Shown: positions 6,894 to 9,990 of the stretch, in pieces
How positions within the stretch are numbered: the first letter of the stretch is position 1
Layout of the letters: the number at the start of each line of letters is the position of its first letter
Origin: Loktanella sp. UBA3435
GTDB lineage: Bacteria; Pseudomonadota; Alphaproteobacteria; Rhodobacterales; Rhodobacteraceae
NCBI GenBank assembly: GCA_002378665.1
Contig: DFSO01000054.1
Span: forward strand, 23,440-33,429
Direction of reading: 5' to 3'
Length of the DNA stretch: 9,990 nucleotides
The notes under the pieces: model-generated
What the model was told of the DNA's origin: nothing
The model's input: only the letters and a program-made list of their open reading frames with translations
Databases searched by the model: none
Translations under genes and position numbers: made by a program

Positions 6894-6909
6894 TTGACCG
6901 TTTGGTCAA
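6894..6909. promoter_or_regulatory. Perfect palindrome TTGACC-N4-GGTCAA, candidate operator of deoC
   Basis: Six-base arms around GTTT in the 71-base gap between the regulator's stop and the deoC start. Neither strand has a T run after it, so an intrinsic terminator is less likely than a protein binding site. TTGACC read on the minus strand also resembles a -35 element, but no good -10 follows at standard spacing. A matching half-site (GGTCAA, 7748-7753) directly flanks the regulator's start codon. AraC proteins more often bind direct repeats, so a different regulator is possible. Confidence 0.5.
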
Positions 6910-6911
6910 TA

Positions 6912-7745
6912 TTATTCGGGCTGCACGACGTGACGTTGGAATTTGCGCCGATAGGCGTGCGGCGTCAATTTATAAGTTGTGCGGAACAGCTTGTGGAAAT
7001 GTGACAGGTTTGGAATGCCGCAATCGGTGGCGATATCTTGGAGCGGCTCCGACGTGCCTATCAGTTGCCTTGCCGCGTGGGCCATCCGTTTTTCGTTGAT
7101 GAAATCCGAGGGGCTGATGCCCGTGACCCGCTTCATGGTGCGGCTGACGTGGGCATGGGATTGGCCCGCCTGAGCGACAAAACCAGCAGCCCCTTCGCGG
7201 AAAACCTTAGGGGCGTTGGCGGCGGTCATGGCGTGAAGTAACCAGTCAGGCGCGTCGTTTGGCACGTCGGGCGTCAAAAGCTCCGAAAAGAGCGGCAGCA
7301 AGAACGCCTCGACCGAGAACCGATCCAGCGGGCTATTTTCAAGCCTCATCGTCGCTTGGTTCAGGTGGATTAGCGCCTTGGTATCAAGGTGCAGGGTTTG
7401 CGGAGTGTCGGCCCAAAAGAATTTCCCTTGGATAATCGCGTGACGTTTCCCCAGCGCGTCGATCAGGCTGGGATGCAGCGTGAGGGAGACCACAAGCGCA
7501 TCACTCCCGCGCCCTTGCAGCGCATGCGCGTCACCCGCCCGCATGAAAACCAGCGCGCCTTCTGATAACGACGCCACCCCGTCTGGCAGGTGATGGCGGA
7601 TGTGACCGTTTTGCACCCAAAAGAGTTCGTGGAAGTCTTGGCTGTGCAACGCCTTGGGGCGCGTGGGCGTAACCTGCGCACGGGTGATGTGCACGGCAAC
7701 GCCGCCTTTAAGGATTTCGCGGTAATTGAGGGCAATATCTGTCAT
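6912..7745 (-). CDS. AraC-family transcriptional regulator
   Basis: A 277-residue protein from ATG 7745. The N-terminal half (about 15-90) is a cupin-like sensing domain: HSQDFHELFWVQNG (34-47), then SEGALVFMRAGDAHAL (61-76), with several histidines that could bind a ligand or metal. The C-terminal half is a double helix-turn-helix: first helix pair around 184-225 (GFVAQAGQSHAHVSRTMKRVTG) and second around 234-268 (LQDIATDCGIPNLSHFHKLFRT, ending TPHAYRRKF), the usual AraC signature. It lies upstream of deoC on the same strand with a 71-base gap and diverges from rpe. The context suggests it controls deoC-ALDH16 in response to a deoxyribose- or nucleoside-derived signal, but the ligand is unknown. 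The Shine-Dalgarno before the ATG is weak. Confidence 0.93.
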   Translation of the reverse strand: MTDIALNYREILKGGVAVHITRAQVTPTRPKALHSQDFHELFWVQNGHIRHHLPDGVASLSEGALVFMRAGDAHALQGRGSDALVVSLTLHPSLIDALGKRHAIIQGKFFWADTPQTLHLDTKALIHLNQATMRLENSPLDRFSVEAFLLPLFSELLTPDVPNDAPDWLLHAMTAANAPKVFREGAAGFVAQAGQSHAHVSRTMKRVTGISPSDFINEKRMAHAARQLIGTSEPLQDIATDCGIPNLSHFHKLFRTTYKLTPHAYRRKFQRHVVQPE

Positions 7746-7862
7746 AAGGTCAAATTAGCACAGGAATTTCGGCGGCGCTGCAAGTATTTTCAAACCCTGC
7801 GTGACGAAACCTATTTGAAGGGTTAAACGGAGCCTAACTGTGCTCGCATAAGGATTCCCGTT
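7746..7862. promoter_or_regulatory. Divergent promoter region between the AraC regulator and rpe
   Basis: A 117-base gap that must hold promoters for both genes. On the rpe side there is a TTGAAG (7815-7820) but no convincing -10 at the right spacing, and AAGGA at 7850-7854 is the likely ribosome site, 8 bases before ATG 7863. AACCCT (7793-7798) and AGGGTT (7819-7824) form a 6-bp inverted repeat 20 bases apart. On the regulator side, GGTCAA at 7748-7753 touches the start codon and could be an autoregulatory half-site. No small gene or RNA is evident. Confidence 0.5.
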
Positions 7863-8555
7863 ATGACTTTTGACCGTTCTATCAAGATTGCCCCGTCGAT
7901 CCTCGCCGCTGATTTCGCCAATTTTGGTGCGGAAATCGAGGCTGTTGAGGCCCAAGGTGCCGATTGGATCCATGTTGATGTGATGGACGGGCATTTTGTG
8001 CCTGCGATCACCTTTGGGGCGCAAACCTGCAAGGCGATCCGTCCGCATGTGAAAACGATCATGGACGTGCATTTGATGATTTCCCCAGTGGATGCCTATT
8101 TGCAGGGCTTTGCTGATGCGGGGGCCGATTTTATCACCGCGCATTACGAAGCGGGTCCGCATATCCATCGCACGCTGCAAAACATCCGCGACTTGGGCTG
8201 TAAGGCTGGTGTTGCATTGAACCCCGGCACGCCTGCTTCGGTGGTTGAAGAAGTGCTCGACATGGTTGATCTGGTCTGCGTGATGACCGTGAACCCCGGT
8301 TTTGGCGGTCAGAAGTTTATTGATATGTCCCTGAAAGTTGCGGACCTGCGCGCGATGATTGGCGAGCGTCCGGTGCATATCCAGATCGACGGCGGCGTTG
8401 ATGTGAACACCGCAGGCTTGGTGGCCTCGGCTGGGGCTGATGTGCTGGTTGCTGGATCGGCTGTATTCCGTGGTGGATCGGTCGCGAACCCTGCGCCTTA
8501 CGGCGAGAATATCCGCAACATTCGTGCGGCCGCAGAGGCGGAAGCGGCAGAGTAA
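7863..8555 (+). CDS. rpe: Ribulose-phosphate 3-epimerase
   Basis: Interconverts D-ribulose 5-phosphate and D-xylulose 5-phosphate in the pentose phosphate pathway (and in the Calvin cycle where present), as a cytoplasmic metal-dependent TIM barrel. The 230-residue length is normal for the family. Signatures: IAPSILAADF (9-18, with Ser12), HVDVMDGHFVP (37-47, metal ligands His37 and Asp39), MDVHLMI (67-73, His70), the phosphate-binding loop MTVNPGFGGQKF (141-152), QIDGGV (174-179, catalytic Asp176) and the second phosphate loop LVAGSAVF (195-202). The start at 7863 has AAGGA 8 bases upstream. The alanine/glutamate-rich tail is unremarkable. Its substrate pool is related to that of deoC, but it is divergently oriented and probably separately controlled. 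Confidence 0.97.
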   Translation: MTFDRSIKIAPSILAADFANFGAEIEAVEAQGADWIHVDVMDGHFVPAITFGAQTCKAIRPHVKTIMDVHLMISPVDAYLQGFADAGADFITAHYEAGPHIHRTLQNIRDLGCKAGVALNPGTPASVVEEVLDMVDLVCVMTVNPGFGGQKFIDMSLKVADLRAMIGERPVHIQIDGGVDVNTAGLVASAGADVLVAGSAVFRGGSVANPAPYGENIRNIRAAAEAEAAE

Positions 8556-8556
8556 T

Positions 8557-8595
8557 CTGCACAAAAACTGCACAAATCGCGCGGTGGCTTTGCAC
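8557..8595 (+). repeat. Helically phased TGCAC direct repeats downstream of rpe
   Basis: CTGCACAAA occurs at 8557-8565 and again at 8568-8576, exactly 11 bases apart. A third TGCAC lies at 8591-8595, 22 bases after the second. All three therefore fall on the same face of the helix, just past the rpe stop and 50-88 bases before the next start. This could be a binding site for a regulator of the downstream membrane protein gene; no regulator can be named. Confidence 0.4.
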
Positions 8596-8610
8596 GTCTG
8601 AGATTTAGGA

Positions 8611-8635
8611 CCTTTCCCAATGAATGAGGGAAAGG
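8611..8635 (+). promoter_or_regulatory. Perfect 8-bp hairpin overlapping a ribosome binding site
   Basis: CCTTTCCC (8611-8618) pairs fully with GGGAAAGG (8628-8635) around a 9-base loop. No T run follows, so it is a weak candidate for an rpe terminator. The right arm contains most of the AAAGGGA ribosome site of the gene starting at 8645, so folding would hide that site and reduce translation. Confidence 0.5.
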
Positions 8636-8644
8636 GACCAAAAA

Positions 8645-9990
8645 ATGACCCCAATTACAGTGCGCGGTGTGCCGCGATCTTTGCAACGTGACGCATGGTG
8701 GATTGCCGCAGATAGCCAGACAGGCGTGGGCCGCGGCGGACCTGTTGATCGCAGACCTTGGTGGTTGCTAACCGCCCTTGTGGTGATGATCGACCTGTTG
8801 GTGTTGCGAACATCGCTTGGCCTTGGGTTTGTGATTGCGATTTTTGCCTTGGCGGGTGCGGCCCATTGGGGGATGCGTGATCTGGTGACGCGCAAAACGG
8901 CCATGATCGCATGGGGCGTTTTGATCGTCTCGCTTATTCCTGCGTTTGATGTGGTGCAGCTTTTGTCGTTCGTCTTGGCGATTGCGGGGCTGACTGTTTT
9001 TGCGGCGATGATTACAGGGCCATTTTGGGCGCGGGCCGCTGCGCGATTGCCATTTTACGGCTTGATCCAAACTGTCGGTGATCTGGGTAAGATGGAGCTG
9101 CGCGGGCCGGGGCGTGGTGTGGTGATGGACTGGCTTTTGCCTGTTGTCGTCGGCACCGTGTTCGTTGTGCTGATGGTGGCAGCAAACCCGTTGGTTGAAG
9201 GCTGGCTGTCGGGGTTTGAACTCAGCGGTCCGGATCCTGTGCGGATTGTGGCTTGGGTCATGGTTGCGATTGCTGTTTGGCCATTGCTGCGATTGGCGCG
9301 GATGAAGTTGCATGGCGTGCTACCTGCAAAAGAGCGCAAGGCGGTGTCATTCGCCGCACTTAATGCGCGGTCCGTGTTGCGGGCGCTGATTGTTTTTAAC
9401 GTGATTTTTGCGGTGCAAAGCGTGCTTGACCTTGGCTACCTCTGGGGCGGCGTGCGCCTACCTGACGGGATGACCTACGCCAATTACGCTCATCGCGGTG
9501 CTTATCCTTTGATGTTGACGGCGCTTTTGGCGGGCGCTTTTGCGCTAGTTGCACAGCCTTGGTTGGAAAGCCGCATGATGCGCGTTTTGCTTTTGGTTTG
9601 GGTTGGGCAGACGCTTGTGTTGGTGATGTCGTCGATCCTGCGGCTTGATCTTTATGTGGATGTTTACGGGCTGACACATCTGCGGTTCGCGGCCTTTGTC
9701 TGGATGGCTGTTGTCGCACTTGGGCTGGTGGTTTTGGTGATGCAGATCGTGGGGCATCAATCGACGGTTTGGATGCTAAAACGATCCTTGGGCGTTGGGT
9801 TTGTTGCGGTCTATATCTGTTTGCTGACCAATGTGTCGGGGCTGGTAGCGAGGCATCATTTGAATGTGGGGCCATTGGATGCGTATTACGTTTGTGAACT
9901 TGGGGCAGGTGCGAGCGTGGAGATTGCCAAGCATAACATGTGTGTTTATGACAACGACTTTCGTTCGTCTCAACTTAACACGCCAAAAGA
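8645..9990 (+). CDS. Polytopic membrane protein, DUF4173 family, truncated at the window edge
   Basis: This frame is open from ATG 8645 to the right edge, at least 448 residues with no stop codon. AAAGGGA at 8631-8637 is 7 bases upstream of the ATG; an in-frame ATG at 8624 is less well supported. After a soluble N-terminus (1-38) come about ten hydrophobic segments, near 39-56, 58-74, 86-100, 104-124, 162-180, 201-216, 243-262, 285-303, 312-331, 346-368 and 382-400 (some may merge). The block PDGMTYANYAHRGAYPL (273-289) and LYVDVYGLTHLRFAAF (336-351) fit what I recall of DUF4173, a membrane family of unknown function. The last about 45 residues are soluble, with two cysteines, and probably lie outside the membrane. 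It is in the same direction as rpe with an 89-base gap, so it may have its own promoter. Confidence 0.87.
   Translation, partial: MTPITVRGVPRSLQRDAWWIAADSQTGVGRGGPVDRRPWWLLTALVVMIDLLVLRTSLGLGFVIAIFALAGAAHWGMRDLVTRKTAMIAWGVLIVSLIPAFDVVQLLSFVLAIAGLTVFAAMITGPFWARAAARLPFYGLIQTVGDLGKMELRGPGRGVVMDWLLPVVVGTVFVVLMVAANPLVEGWLSGFELSGPDPVRIVAWVMVAIAVWPLLRLARMKLHGVLPAKERKAVSFAALNARSVLRALIVFNVIFAVQSVLDLGYLWGGVRLPDGMTYANYAHRGAYPLMLTALLAGAFALVAQPWLESRMMRVLLLVWVGQTLVLVMSSILRLDLYVDVYGLTHLRFAAFVWMAVVALGLVVLVMQIVGHQSTVWMLKRSLGVGFVAVYICLLTNVSGLVARHHLNVGPLDAYYVCELGAGASVEIAKHNMCVYDNDFRSSQLNTPK

Noticed and set aside
6894..6909. The palindrome as an intrinsic terminator of the AraC gene.
   Set aside because: The stem is only 6 bp with moderate GC and neither strand has a T run after it; an operator is the better reading.
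7868..7878. An 11-base match (TTTTGACCGTT) between the start of rpe and the deoC operator region.
   Set aside because: The second arm of the palindrome is missing and the stretch encodes FDRS near the rpe N-terminus, so chance is the simpler explanation.
7755..8654. A 299-residue minus-strand frame opposite rpe.
   Set aside because: It overlaps all of rpe, whose family signatures are complete, and its own translation has no domain or membrane pattern.
8768..9875. Several minus-strand frames rich in His, Gln, Arg and Pro.
   Set aside because: These are antisense images of a hydrophobic membrane protein (Val/Leu/Ala codons read backwards) and have no start or motif support.
1..9990. A mobile element, defence island, CRISPR array or tRNA.
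   Set aside because: No transposase, integrase, nuclease, regularly spaced repeats or cloverleaf sequence was found on either strand; the gene content is ordinary core and conserved hypothetical genes.

Overview
The window looks like chromosomal DNA of an alphaproteobacterium of the Rhodobacteraceae, most likely the marine Roseobacter group (Loktanella/Yoonia/Octadecabacter-like). The grounds are a moderately high GC content, tight ATGA/GTGA gene overlaps, a DUF1523 protein, an ALDH16-type double aldehyde dehydrogenase beside a long deoC, and a GC-rich intergenic hairpin followed by GAGGTATTTT of a type common in this family. The genus is an inference. No rRNA, tRNA, CRISPR array, transposase, integrase or phage gene was seen.

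Region 1 (about 1-3478, + strand) is one tightly packed operon. It holds the tail of an unidentified gene, three small three-helix membrane proteins (161-508, 505-846, 840-1184), a 447-residue soluble protein that resembles DUF6638 from memory (1177-2520), a 91-residue two-helix membrane protein (2523-2798) and a DUF1523 membrane-anchored protein (2807-3478). The first five genes overlap by 4 to 8 bases, so they are probably translationally coupled. None has a known function. This is the best candidate for an undescribed system here: a small envelope complex with one cytosolic partner. A GC-rich hairpin at 3478-3508 closes it.

Region 2 (3540-7745, - strand) is a catabolic unit: an AraC-type regulator (6912-7745), deoC for deoxyribose-phosphate aldolase (5845-6840) and an ALDH16-type aldehyde dehydrogenase (3540-5840), with only 4 bases between the last two. 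DeoC splits 2-deoxyribose 5-phosphate into glyceraldehyde 3-phosphate and acetaldehyde. The dehydrogenase beside it is well placed to oxidise the acetaldehyde to acetate. A perfect 6-4-6 palindrome (TTGACC-N4-GGTCAA) lies between the regulator and deoC, and one half-site is repeated next to the regulator's own start codon.

Region 3 (7863-9990, + strand) has rpe (ribulose-phosphate 3-epimerase), an 89-base gap with helically phased TGCAC repeats and a perfect 8-bp hairpin at a ribosome binding site, and then a polytopic membrane protein of the DUF4173 type that runs off the right edge. That last gene is a long frame with no stop codon in the window. Gaps between genes are all under 120 bases and are described individually.
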